A DNA stretch of 64,000 nucleotides from Setophaga petechia. Its lineage: Eukaryota > Chordata > Aves > Passeriformes > Parulidae. The position numbers were made by a program, and so were the translations under genes. The notes under the pieces were generated by a model. That model was given only the letters and a program-made list of their open reading frames with translations. It was not told the DNA's origin and searched no databases. Below, piece by piece: positions 33,125-62,672 of this stretch; position 1 is the first letter of the stretch; every line of letters begins with the position of its first letter. Where the stretch lies: the NCBI GenBank assembly GCA_024362935.1, contig JANCRA010000126.1:744001-808000 (forward strand), given 5' to 3'.

Positions 33125-34818
33125 CCTCCTGCTGCCTCATTAACAGAATGGTTAATTACAGCGACAACAGCCTGGCACCCGCTTCCTCCTTTCCTGAGGG
33201 CTTCCTGATCCCTCTGCACCACCACGGAGGGAGCCTGCAATGGGAAAGGCAGGAATGTCAGCCACCCACCCTGCTGCCCTTGGATCCCCTGTTCTCCCCA
33301 AATCCCAGTGGGCCTGGGGTGTCCAGAACCACCCTGGGATGTCCAGGTGTCCAAAACTGCCCCCAGGATGTCCATAACCACCCCTGGGATGTCCATAACT
33401 GGTCCTGGGATGTCCAGGTATTGAAAACTGCCCCTGGGATGTCCATAACCGCCCCTGGGATGTCCATAACCGCCCCTGGGATGTCCATAACCGCCCCTGG
33501 GATGTCCATAACTGGTCCTGGGATGTCCATAACTGGTCCTGGGATGTCCATAACTGCCCCCGGGATGTATGTCCAGGTGTCCATAACCACCCTGGGATGT
33601 CCAGGTGTCCAAAACTGCCCCCGGGATGTCCATAGCCACCCCTGGGATGTCCAGGTGTCCATAACCACCCTGGGATGTCCATAACCACCCCGGGAGGTCC
33701 ATAACCAAACCCCTGGGATGTCCAGGTGTCCATAACCACCCCTGGGATGTCCATAACCACCCTGGGATGTCCATACCCACCCCCGGGGTGTCCATAACCA
33801 CCCTGGGATGTCCATAACCACCCTGGGATGTCCATAACCACCCCTGGGATGTCCATAACCACCCCTGGGATGTCCATACCCACCCCCGGGGTGTCCATAA
33901 CCACCCTGGGATGTCCATAGCCACCCCCGGGGTGTCCATAACCACCCTGGGATGTCCAGGTGACCATAACCACCCTGGGATGTCCATACCCACCCCCGGG
34001 GTGTCCATAGCCACCCCCGGGGTGTCCGGGGTTTCCATAACCACCCCCGGGAGGTGCCGGGAGTGGCCTCAAACGGCCCCGGGATGCTCTGGCAGCACTG
34101 CAGGAACGGTGGGAGCCACGCCAGGCCCCCCCACGCTGGAGCCTGCGGCGGGAAGGGCCCGGGACATCCGGGCACGGCAGATCCCGGGCCCTGCAGGAGG
34201 CACTGGCAGCTCGGTGGCACTCCAGGAGTGCCCTGCTGGAGCCAGGGGTGATACAGGGATAGCCCAGGGCCCGGCAGGGTCCCGGGAGCCGAACTGCCCG
34301 ACATTCCCGTGGCATTCCAGCCCTGCACACCCCCCTGGGCAGCCAAGGAGCACGGGCAGAGCTGGGGCTGGCCCTCACCTGGGCAGTGGCAACAAGTAAC
34401 TCCCACCAGGATGGAGTTCCATGTCTCGGTCACAGCATTCCCATGGAATTTCAGCCCTGGGAGACGAGGGGCTGAGGCCTTAGTAGCGTTAATTAACCAA
34501 AACTGGGCTAATTACGGTGCTAGGTCCCTTGAATCCATTTCCTTCTTCCCAGTGACTTCCTGCAGCGCTCTGGGTCCTCGGAGCAGGAGCCTGGAATGGA
34601 GAAGGGCAGGAATGTCACGGGCCCCACCGCGCCCGGGGGTTTCGGGCTCCCGCAGTCCCCCCATGTCCCACCCAGCCCGGGCATGTCCGAGGGTTCTATG
34701 ACCGCGCCCGGGAAGCGCCGGGAGCGGCCTCAAACGGCCCCGGGATGCTCTGGCAGCGCTACAGGAATGGCAGGGGCCACGCCAGGCCCCCCCATGCTGG
34801 AGCCTGCGGCGGGAATGC
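33125..34818. repeat. Diverged tandem duplication spanning the intergenic minisatellite
   Basis: Block 34044-34155 closely matches 34700-34818 (both contain GGCCTCAAACGGCCCCGGGA and CTGGAGCCTGCGGCGGGAA). Block 33125-33265 aligns more loosely with 34478-34620 (TAATTAC, GAGCCTG, GGCAGGAATGTCA in the same order). The minisatellite lies between these blocks in copy one and is a single unit in copy two. Confidence 0.7.
33309..34060. repeat. Intergenic minisatellite, GGGATGTCCATAACCACCC units
   Basis: About thirty units of 21-35 bp between PTPN23 and CCM2, with longer variants inserting CAGGTGTCCAAAACTGCCC. A single ancestral-looking unit survives at 34681-34712 in the duplicate copy. Confidence 0.9.
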
Positions 34819-35049
34819 GCTCCCGAGGGAGCCTCGATCCCCGGGGACGGCCCAGGACAGCCCCGGAGGCCCTGCCCGGAACCCACCACACCCCGCGGCC
34901 CCTCACGAGCGCGGCGGGGCCCGATGGGCGGGAAGCGCCGCACCCCGCGGGACCCGGGAGCCATCGGAGGTGCAGCGGCCCGCGGAGGCGGCCCCGGCAG
35001 CGGGGGACCGCGGATGGCGGCGGATGCGAACGAGCCGCCATCGACCTCA

Positions 35050-35072
35050 CCTGCTGCTGCGGCGGCGGCCAT
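35050..35072 (-). other. Candidate minus-strand first exon divergent from CCM2
   Basis: On the minus strand an ATG at 35072 encodes Met plus six alanines and runs straight into a good donor, GTGAGG, at 35049. Acceptor-like sites downstream on the same strand are at 34589 (CATTCCAG then GCTCCTGC) and 33238 (CCATTGCAG then GCTCCC). A short block at about 34462-34379 is bounded by CCCAG and GTGAGG, and ATTAAA lies at 32985-32980. Joined to the first acceptor the reading frame closes after about 30 residues, so a noncoding promoter-divergent transcript is likelier than a protein gene. I recognise no family. Confidence 0.25.
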
Positions 35073-35607
35073 GACTGAGAGAGCGGGCGCCCGGTGATGA
35101 CGTCACGGACATGCGGAGGGAGGCGGGATCAGCGCGCTTAGAGCGGGGGTGGGCGGGGCCAGTGGAGGGGCGTGGTCTGAAGCTGCGTGTGTGGTCTCAT
35201 TGTGACATCGCAATTGAGGCGGTGCTATTGGGCGTGGTCTCACGATGATGGGCGTGGTCAGCAGTGTCACAGTCGGAGGGCGTGGTTTTGAGGTGGGTGT
35301 GGCTCTCTGTGCCGACCGATTGGCGCAGGCGCACTGCGCTCCTCTCCCCCCGGCGGCGGGACGATGACGTCACGGCAGGCGCCGCCCAAGATGGCGGTGG
35401 GGCCGAACCGCGGGCGCTGAGGCGGCGCCGGGAGCGGGACCGGGACTGGGACCGGGATCGGGATCGGGATCGGGAACGCCACCGGGAGGCGGGGCTGGAG
35501 CGGGAACAGGGCGGGCCATGGCCGCCGCCGCCGCTGCCGCGCGTTGAGGCCCCGCCGCTCACCCGGGCCGGGATGCCCCGGGGGGGGCCCGGGCCGCCGC
35601 CGGAGCC
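35060..35607. promoter_or_regulatory. CCM2 CpG-island promoter, possibly bidirectional, with two CREs
   Basis: Two perfect CRE palindromes TGACGTCA occur at 35098-35105 and 35365-35372. Between and around them are inverted CCAAT boxes (ATTGG near 35227 and 35319), an NRF1-like GCGCAGGCGCAC near 35323-35334, and a YY1-like AAGATGGCGG near 35389. CCM2 transcription should start between about 35380 and 35600. The motifs are seen; binding is inference. Confidence 0.7.
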
Positions 35608-48345
<12,738 letters not shown>

Positions 48346-49480
48346 GGGAGCCCGGGGGGACCCGGACAGGGACACCCCTGGGACAGGGGCAGGGACACCC
48401 CTGCGACAGGGACACAGAGACACCCCCGGGGGAACCGGGACAGTGACACCCCCGGGACAGGGGCAGGGACACCCCTGCGACAGGGACACAGAGACACCCC
48501 CGGGGGAACCGGGACAGTGACACCCTCGGGACAGGGACACCCCCGGGGGAACCGGGACAGTGACACCCCTGGGACAGGGACAGGGGCACCCCCGGGACAG
48601 GGGCACCCCCGGGACCGGGACACAGAGACACCCCCGGGACAGGGGCAGGGACACCCCCGGGGGGACCGGGACACAGAGACACCCCTGGGCCAGGACAGTG
48701 ACACCCCCGGGACAGGGGTTGCCCCCTGTGGGGACATGGAATGTGGAGCTGATCCCAGGGTGATCCTGGGACATGGAGCTGCCCCTGGAGGGACCCCAGG
48801 ACACAGAGCTGCCCCTGGAGGGGACATGGAACACGGATCTGCCCAGGGGGACTCTGGAGCTGCCCCCGGAGGGGCCCATGAACACCAACCTGTGCCGTCC
48901 TGGAGGATGGAGCTGCCCTTGGGGGGACCCCAGACCCCTCCTGTGGGGTCTGGGGGCTGCACTGGGTGTCTGCACTGCCCCAGCCCCATTAACAGCTCCA
49001 GGGGCTCCAGCTGGGACAGAGCTGGATTTGGGTTTTGGGGGCAGATGTCACATCCCCCTGTGCTGCTGGGGGTGTGCTGAGGGTTGGGGTCTGTTCCCCC
49101 CACCCCAGTTTACAGTTTGCACAGCGGCTCCCCCAGAACTGCCCCCCCCTCAAATGAAGTTTTACCACAATGTGAATTTTTCACCCTCTCATCCATGGTA
49201 CTGAACATTCCTGAACATTCCAGCTGTCCCAGACTGGGATTGCTCCCCCAGTCAGTGCCCCCCTCCTCATCCTCACCCACCCCAGGTCCTGCTGGGGAGA
49301 GGAGCTCGGTGGGACCCCCAGAGCCTGCCCTGCTTGTGGGGGTCCCCAGGTGGGCCTGGCAGGTGCTGTTACCCCACAGCCCATCCAGGGGCTCTGGCTC
49401 CTCCCTCCCCTCTGGGGCCACACGCTGACTCAGCACTTTGGGAATCTGGAACATTCCAGAGGCCTCGGCCCCAAATCCCT
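48346..49480 (+). other. CCM2: CCM2 3' UTR / downstream region
   Basis: A minisatellite occupies the first 370 bp after the stop (units built from GGGACAGGGACACCCC). I see no AATAAA or ATTAAA up to 50200. The best weak variant is AATGAA near 49154, so the transcript end is uncertain. Nothing gene-like appears from about 49200 to 50220. Confidence 0.45.
48350..48720 (+). repeat. Minisatellite in CCM2 3' UTR
   Basis: Units built from ACACCCCCGGGACAGGG and GACACAGAGACACC directly follow the stop codon. Confidence 0.9.
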
Positions 49481-49814
49481 CTGCACCCAGCTGTGCCCCA
49501 TCACCCTGCCCACACTGGGGTATCCCCCCCCATTACTTCTCCAGATCCAGGCACACCCCCACCTTTCCCAGGGTACCCCAACCCCTCCTCCCTTTGGAAT
49601 TCAGGTGTCCCAGGAGCTCAGGCACCTCCAGGGACTCACACACTGTCCCCTCCTGCACCTTCCCCCTTGCAACACCCGGAAAATGGAGAGCAGGAGAGGG
49701 TCCCTGGGACCCCTGGGATCTGGGGACCAAGAGTTCCCTCCCAGCCCTTGGAGCTCAGGGGCTTCACTCCCATCCCAGGTCCCTGCAACGCCCCAAATCT
49801 GGAGGGGATGGGGT

Positions 49815-50150
49815 ATCCCTGATCCCCAAGGGTGCTCCTGGGGTTATCCCTGATCCCCAAGGGTGCTGGGAGCACCCTGGGGTGCAGAACCTGTCCCTTC
49901 CACCCCCACAATCCCAGTTACACCCCCAGCACTGCCTCCCCATCCCACTGCTGGCAAAGGAGTGCCCCAAACCCCCAAAATCAGGCCTGGGATGATCCCC
50001 AAAGATGTTGGGAGTACCTTGAGGTGCAGAACCTGGGGTTATCCCTGATCCCCAAGGGTGCTCCTGGGGTTATCCCTGATCCCCAAGGGTGCTCCTGGGG
50101 TTATCCTTGATCCCCAAGGACGCTGGGAGCACCCTGGGGTGCAGAACCTG
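49815..50150. repeat. Intergenic 31-bp repeat between CCM2 and NACAD
   Basis: Copies of TTATCCCTGATCCCCAAGGG and CACCCTGGGGTGCAGAACCT. Confidence 0.85.
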
Positions 50151-50229
50151 TCCTTCCACCCCCCAATCCCGGTTACACCCCCAGGCACTGCCCCCCAAAC
50201 CCCCAAAGTCAGGCCTGGGAGGCGAGGTG

Positions 50230-50355
50230 CGATCCAAGGGGTGCAGGAGGCCTTTATTGAGCAGTCCAGGGGCCAGGAGGAGGATGGGGGGCAGGAGGAA
50301 GGGTCTGGGGGGGCTCTGTGCATCTCTACAGGGGGGCCAGGACGCTCCCGGGCTG
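50230..50355 (-). other. NACAD: NACAD 3' UTR and poly(A) signal
   Basis: Minus-strand AATAAA at 50258-50253 lies about 100 bp after the TAG (50358-50356). Cleavage is expected near 50230, convergent with CCM2. Confidence 0.8.
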
Positions 50356-56440
<6,085 letters not shown>

Positions 56441-56560
56441 GGGCGGGCGGGCGGGCGCGTTGGGAGCCGCGGTCGCCCCCGGCCCCTCCTGCAGCCCCGA
56501 CCCCGCGCCCCCCCCGGGCGTTATAACGGGGCGGGGGGGGCGGGGCGGCGCGGGGGGAGC
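56441..56560 (-). promoter_or_regulatory. Possible NACAD promoter at 56.5 kb
   Basis: About 80 bp upstream of the ATG at 56440 lies a TTATAA element (about 56521-56526) in GC-box-rich DNA (repeated GGGGCGG). Position and composition are compatible with a TATA-type core promoter. A second candidate lies upstream of 57960. Confidence 0.35.
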
Positions 56561-57319
56561 CGGGAGGGGGCGGGGCCTCGCGGGGATTTGCGGGGCAGGT
56601 GCCGCTGATCCCCCCCCCCCCATCGGTCTGCAATGGTTCAGTCCGGCACAACCCCCCCGCCACGTGCTGGGGACCCCCGAAAGGCTCATTGGGGGGGGGT
56701 CCTGTCCCCGTCACACCCCGGGGCCGTTCTGGGGGGGACTCTGCCCTATGGGGGGGGGAATGCGGGACCCCGTTAATTCAGCCCGGCCGCGGCCGCCCCC
56801 CTCTCCTCGGGGCTGTTTTGGGGTCCCCTCTGCACACCCTGACCCCCCCGCACAAACCGGACCCTCGCCCCTTTATTGCAGACCCCCAGCTCTGGGGGGC
56901 ACAGGGTGACCCGGGGTGTGTCCCTGTCCCCTCCCCGCTGTCCCCAGCCCCGCAGGAGGTGCGGGTGACCCTGGTGGCGTTCCCGGCTGTCCCCTGCCCC
57001 CCCCGCGCGTGACAGTGGCCCCCGGGACAGCGCCGGGGGTGACCTTGGGCCGTGCCTCGGTTTCCCACCCTGGGAAGGGGGGATGGTGCTGGGGAGGGGG
57101 CGAGGCTCAGCCCCCCGGTCCCAGCAGCACCTCCCGGTCCGGGGGGGCACAACCCCCTGCCCACCCCCGCCGGGCTCCGGGGTTCGGGGTGGTGACCCCG
57201 CAGCGAGGTCCCCAAAGTCCCCGTGCCCCGCCGGGGGGGCCGGGCCGGAGCCCCCCGGTACTGCCAGGCCCGAGCCCGGGCGGCGGCGGCGGCCGAGAGC
57301 CACGGCCGGGCCGCGTCCT

Positions 57320-57850
57320 CCCGCTCCATCCTCATCCTCGGGCTCTGTTCTTCATGCCCCGGCTCCATCCTCATCCTCCCGCTCCATCCTCATCCTCGGG
57401 CTCTGTTCTTCATCCCCCGGCTCCATCCTCATCCTCCCGCTCCGTCATTCCCGCCCTGCCCCTCATTTCCCCGCTCCATCCTCATCCTCGGGTGCTATTC
57501 TTCATCCCCAGGCTCCATCCTCATCCTCGGGCTCTGTTCTTCATCCCCCGGCTCCATCACTGCACCTCTGTCCTTCATCCCCCACCTCGATCCACCTTTC
57601 CCTCTGCTCCATCCTCATCCTCCCTGCTCCGTCCTTCATCCCCTGCTCCATCCTCATCCCTCCATGGCTCCCGCTCTTCCTTTCATCTCCCCATCCCCAC
57701 CCTGACGGCTCCGGCTGCCTCCTCCCTGCTCCGTCCTTCATCCCACCGGCTCCATCCTCCTGGTCCATCCTCATCCTCCTGCTCCGTCCTTTCCGCTCCG
57801 TCCTTCATCCTTCCGGCTCCGTCCTTCACCCTCCGCTCCATCCCCATTCT
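57320..57850. repeat. CTCCATCCTCATCC repeat upstream of NACAD
   Basis: A pyrimidine-rich array with CGGGCTCTGTTCTTCATCCC spacers between the two candidate NACAD start exons, strongly strand-asymmetric. Confidence 0.85.
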
Positions 57851-57938
57851 CCGGCTCCCCCATGGCTCCGTTCCCATTCTTCCTCTCCCTCCTCATCCTC
57901 CCTCTCGGTGCGCCCCCCCCCGCCGCCCCGGGCCTCAC

Positions 57939-57960
57939 CTGCCTCCGCTCCCTCCGGCAT
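57939..57960 (-). CDS. NACAD: Alternative NACAD first coding exon (MPEGAEA)
   Basis: On the minus strand ATG at 57960 encodes MPEGAEA and then a GTGAGG donor, in the same splice phase as the 56440 exon. Joined to 55780 it keeps frame and gives 1380 residues. Human NACAD and NACA both begin MPGEA, so this may be the ancestral start and 56440 (MEPSPGAS) an alternative promoter or misread. Both lie in CpG-rich sequence. RNA evidence is needed to choose. Confidence 0.6.
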
Positions 57961-58539
57961 CCCGTCCTCGCTCTCCGGTCCGCCCCCCCCGGCTCCCGGG
58001 GGCTCTCCGGGCCCGGCCCCCCCCGCTCCCCCCGCTCGGCTGGGCCGGGCGGACGCGGCTGCGGCGGCGGCGCGGGAGCATCGGCGGGGCTGCGGCGGGG
58101 GCGGGGGCCCCGGCCCGGCTGATGTCAGCGGGAACCGCGTCCCGCCCGGCCCCGGCTCTGTCGCGATAGCGGCTCCGTGCCGGAGGGCGGGGGAGGGGGC
58201 GCGGGCCCACCCAGCGCTTGCATCAGCTCCGGGGGGGGCGAGGGCGGGGCCCGGCCCCAGTTCCCCCCACTTTGTCTCCGACAAACGGGGGACGAGCGTC
58301 CCGCGGTGTCCCGGGGGGGGGGACACAGGGCGGGGCCCCCCCAAAGCGTCTGCGCGGGGCTGGTGGCACCGGGGGGGACAGGGAGGGAGCCGCGCGTGTC
58401 CCCCCCGTGTCCCCGGGGTGCGGGATGAGGGCGGGCATTGTCCCCAGGGCCGGCCGTGCCCGCGCCGCCGGTGCCAGGCACGGCCCCGGGCGGTGACTCA
58501 GCAGCAGCTCCCGCCCGCCGGGTCCCCCCCGTGTCACCG

Positions 58540-58875
58540 TGTGTCCCCCTGGTCACCGTGTGTCCCCCCCTGTTACTGTGTGTCCCCCCTCTGTCACCGT
58601 GTGTCCCACCCGTCACTGTGTGTCCCCCTGGTCACCGTGTGTCCCCCCCGGTTACTGTGTGTCCCCCTGGTCACCGTGTGTCCCCCCCGGTTACTGTGTG
58701 TCCCCCTGGTCACCGTGTGTCCCCCCTGTCACCGTGTGTCCCCCCCGGTTACTGTGTGCCCCACCGCATCACCGTGTGTCCCCCTGGTCACTGTGTGTCC
58801 CCCGTCAGTCACCGTGTGTCCCCACGATCACCTGTGTATCCTCCCCGTCACCTGTGTGTCACCGTGTGTCCCCCC
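58540..58875. repeat. Intergenic GTGTGTCCCCCTGGTCACC repeat
   Basis: Units of about 18-20 bp (GTGTGTCCCCCTGGTCACC / GTGTGTCCCCCCGGTTACT). Confidence 0.9.
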
Positions 58876-59309
58876 CAGCCGCCCGTGTCCCCCTCCCTGG
58901 GGCCGGAGGGCTCCAGGTGGTCGCTAATCCGCCCCCCCCCCGTTGTGTCACCCCCGGGGCTGTCCGGAGCCACTTTGTCCCCCTGCCCCGTGCGGGGGCT
59001 CGGTCCCACAGGGGACACAGCCGGGATGTCACCCGCTCCCCCCCCATCCCAGGCAGGGACACCCCCGGCCCCGGGGTCCCGGTGCCGCCCCCAGCCCCGC
59101 CCGAGCCAGCCCCGGTCCCTGTCCCTGTCCCCGTGGCCCGGGACAATCCCGGGATAATCGGGAATCAAGGCCGGCGCTGGCTCCTGACGCCGATCCCGGC
59201 TCAGACCGGCGGCCCCGGGCACGGGGGACAGGGGGGTGGGCACGGCCACGTGCCACCAACACCGATGGCACCGCCCCCACTGCCACCCGTGCAGCGCCAC
59301 CCCACCCTG

Positions 59310-60485
59310 GTGCCAGCTAGTCCAGTGTCACCCATTCCCAGTGTCACTCATTCCCAATGTCACCCAGCCCCAGTGTCACCCATTCCCAATGTCACCTGTC
59401 CCTGCCATCACCCGGCCCCAATGCCACCCATTCCCAATGCCACCCAGCCCCAATGTCACCTTGCCCCAGTGTCACCCCACCCTGATGTCACCATTCCCAA
59501 TGTCACCCATTCCCAATGTCACCTTGCCCCAGTGTCACCCCACCCTGATGTCACCATTCCCAGTGTCACCCATTCCCAATGTCACCTGTCCCTGCCATCA
59601 CCCAGCCCCAATGCCACCCACTCCCAATGCCACCCAGCCCCAATGTCACCTTGCCCCAGTGTCACCCCACCCTGATGTCACCATTCCCAATGTCACCCAT
59701 TCCCAATGTCACCTGGCCCCAGTGTCACCTGTCCCTGCCATCACCCGGCCCCAATATCACCTGGCCCCAGTGTCACCCTACCCTGGTGTCACCGTTCCCA
59801 ATGCCACCCACTCCTGATGAGACCCATTCCCAGTGTCACCCAGCCCTGATGTCACCCATTCCTAATGTCACCTGTCCCTGCTATCACCCATTCCCAATGC
59901 CACCCATTCCCAATGTCACCTGGCCTCAGTGTCACCCACCCTGGTGTCACCATTCCCAATGTCACCCAGTCTCAATATCACCTTTCCCTGCTATCACTCA
60001 GCCCCAATGTCACCTGGCCCCAATGTCACCCCACCCTGATGTCACCATTGCCAATGTCACCCAGCCCCAATGTCACCTGTCCCTGCTATCAGCCATTCCC
60101 AATGCCAAGCATTCCCAGTGCCACCCATTCCCAATGTCACCTGTCCCTGCCATCACCCAGCCCCAATGTCACCTGGCCCCAGTGTCACCCTATCCCATTA
60201 TCACCCAGCCCCCATGTCACTCAACCCCAATGCCAACCACCACGGATGTCACTTGGCTCCCATGTCAGCTGGCATCAGTGTCACCAAGCCCCAGTGTCAC
60301 CCAGCCTGGATGTCACCTGGTCCCAATGACACCTGGCACAGATGGCAACCATCCCCAATGCCATGTGTCTCCCATGCCACCCATCCCCAATGACACCAAA
60401 GTCCCCTCTGCCACCCATCCCCAATGTCATGTCCCAAATGCCACCTGTCCCCAATGTTCCCACCCCCAGTGCCACCTGTCCTCTG
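59310..60485. repeat. Intergenic CCCAATGTCACC repeat
   Basis: Almost 1.2 kb of 15-18-bp units (CCCCAGTGTCACC, ATTCCCAATGTCACC), lying between NACAD and the TBRG4 3' end. Confidence 0.92.
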
Positions 60486-60489
60486 TGCC

Positions 60490-60807
60490 ACTGTCCCTGC
60501 ACAGTTCTGTGTTTATTTGAGCCGTTGGTGACACGGAGCAGCAGCCACACAGTGACACAGGGACACGGGGACCTCACTGTGGGGTCCCATCCGGGCACGG
60601 TGACCTGGTGACGTGGCCACCTCGCTGTGGTGACGTGGTGACACGGCCACCTCGCTGTGGTGACGTGGCCCCCTGGGCACGGTGACCTGGTGACGTGGCC
60701 ACCTCGCTGTGGTGATGCGGCCACCTGGGCTCAGGCACGGGGCCACCCGGGCACGGTGACCTGCTCACGTTGGCACAGGGACAGGGCCACCCGGTGAGGT
60801 GAAGGGG
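60490..60807 (-). other. TBRG4: TBRG4 3' UTR and poly(A) signal
   Basis: Minus-strand AATAAA at 60517-60512, about 290 bp after the stop. The UTR is a GTGACGTGG / CACCTCGCTG short-period repeat. Confidence 0.75.
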
Positions 60808-62527
60808 CTAGGTGGCCGTGTCCCCTGCTGTGTCCCCTGCTGTGTCCCCTGCCGTGTCACTGGCCAGGGCCTTGGCCACCTTGTCCTTCAGGTAGGCCAC
60901 GCGCTGCCGCTCCAGCTTCAGCTCCAGGAACTCGTAGTGTGGCACCTGCAGGGGACAGGGGGGTGACAGCAGCCGTGGGGTCCCAGCCATGTCCCCTCCT
61001 GCCCTGTCCCCTCCTGTGCCATGGCACCCACCCGGGAGGGTCCCAGCGCCCACCCTGGGACGTGCCACCACCCCCCAGGTGTGACAGTGACAATGAGACA
61101 TGGGGCTGGCAGTGACCCTGGGGGTGACACGTGGCTGTCACACTCCCCCCGGGCTATAATTACCCCCAGGGGTTAATCCTGGATGACCCCACAGGATCAG
61201 CTCGTCTGTGTCACCTCCCTGTCACCCCTGTCCCCCCCAGCCCCTGGCAGGTGGCCCGGGGGGATCATGGTGGCTCATCCCTGCTCAGCCCCAGCCTGGG
61301 GGCAGCTGGCAGCCCCCCAGGGGGTGTCACAGCCCCCATGCCAACGGTGCCAGCTGTGCCCAGGTGTGCCAGGGGGACAATGGCACCCGGTTGGTGTCAC
61401 CAGGGTGGCCATGGGCACAGGGACCGTGCCCTGGGCTGGGCACAGGTGAGACCACACCTGAGTCCTGGGGGCACCTCACAGGATGGGGCTGGGCTCTGCT
61501 CCTGAGGGAGCTCAGGTGGCATTTGGGGACTACCTGGGGAATATTTTGGGAACATTTTGGGACTATTTGGGGAACATTTTGGGAGTATTTTGGGACTATT
61601 TCTCCTGGGAAGGGCTGGGAGGGTCCAAGTGCCAGGTGGATGTGTCACCTGGTGCCAGGCCCTGCGGTGGCCCTGGCAGTGCTGGGCACACACAGGGGCT
61701 GTCAGGGACCCGGGGGGTGCTCCCAGCATTGTTGGATGTTGTTGCTGGATGTTGTTGGATGTTGCTGGGTGTTGTAGGGTGTTACAGGCTGTTGCTGGAT
61801 GTTGTTGGATGGTGCTGGGTCTTGCTGAGTGTTACAGGGTGTTGCTGGCTGTTGTTGCTGGGTATTGTTGGATGTTGTTGGGTGTTGCTGGGTGTTGCAG
61901 GGTGTGGATGTTACAGGGTGTTGTTGTAGGGTGTTCAGGCTGTTACAGGGTGTTGCTGGCTGTTGCAGGGTGTATTGCAGGGTGTATTGCAGGGTGTGTT
62001 GCAGGCTGTGCCATGCTCACCTCGGCCAGCACGAACCCGGCAGCTCGGAGGTGCCTTCGGGCCATGGAGCCCCGGCCCAGCAGCTCCCGGCCCCGAGAGC
62101 TGAACTGGGGCAGCTCCCAGCGCAGCACGGCCACCCTGGGGACAGGGACAGGGACAGCCGTGAGCAGGGACAGGGACAGCAGTGAGCAGGGACAGGGACA
62201 GGGACAGCCGTGAGCAGGGACAGGGACAGCAGTGAGCAGGGACAGCAGTGAGCAGGGACAGGGACAGGAGTGAGCTGGGACAGGGACAGCAGTGAGCAGG
62301 GACAGGGACAGGAGTGAGCAGGGACAGGGACAGGGACAGCCGTGAGCAGGGACAGGGACAGCAGTGAGCAGGGACAGGGACAGGGACAGCCGTGAGCAGG
62401 GACAGGGACAGCCGTGAGCAGGGACAGGGACAGCCGTGAGCAGGGACAGGGACAGGAGTGAGCAGGGACAGGGACAGGAGTGAGCAGGGACAGGGACAGC
62501 CGTGAGCAGGGACAGGGACAGGAGTGA

Positions 62528-62558
<31 letters not shown>

Positions 62559-62635
62559 TGAGCAGGGGACAGGGACAGGAGTGAGCAGGGACAGGGACAG
62601 GGACAGGGATGAGCAGGGGACAGGGACAGGAGTGA

Positions 62636-62672
<37 letters not shown>

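Noticed and set aside
59310..60485. CRISPR-like regular repeat arrays
   Set aside because: Units are short, contiguous and degenerate with no unique spacers, in a eukaryotic intergenic region: ordinary minisatellites.
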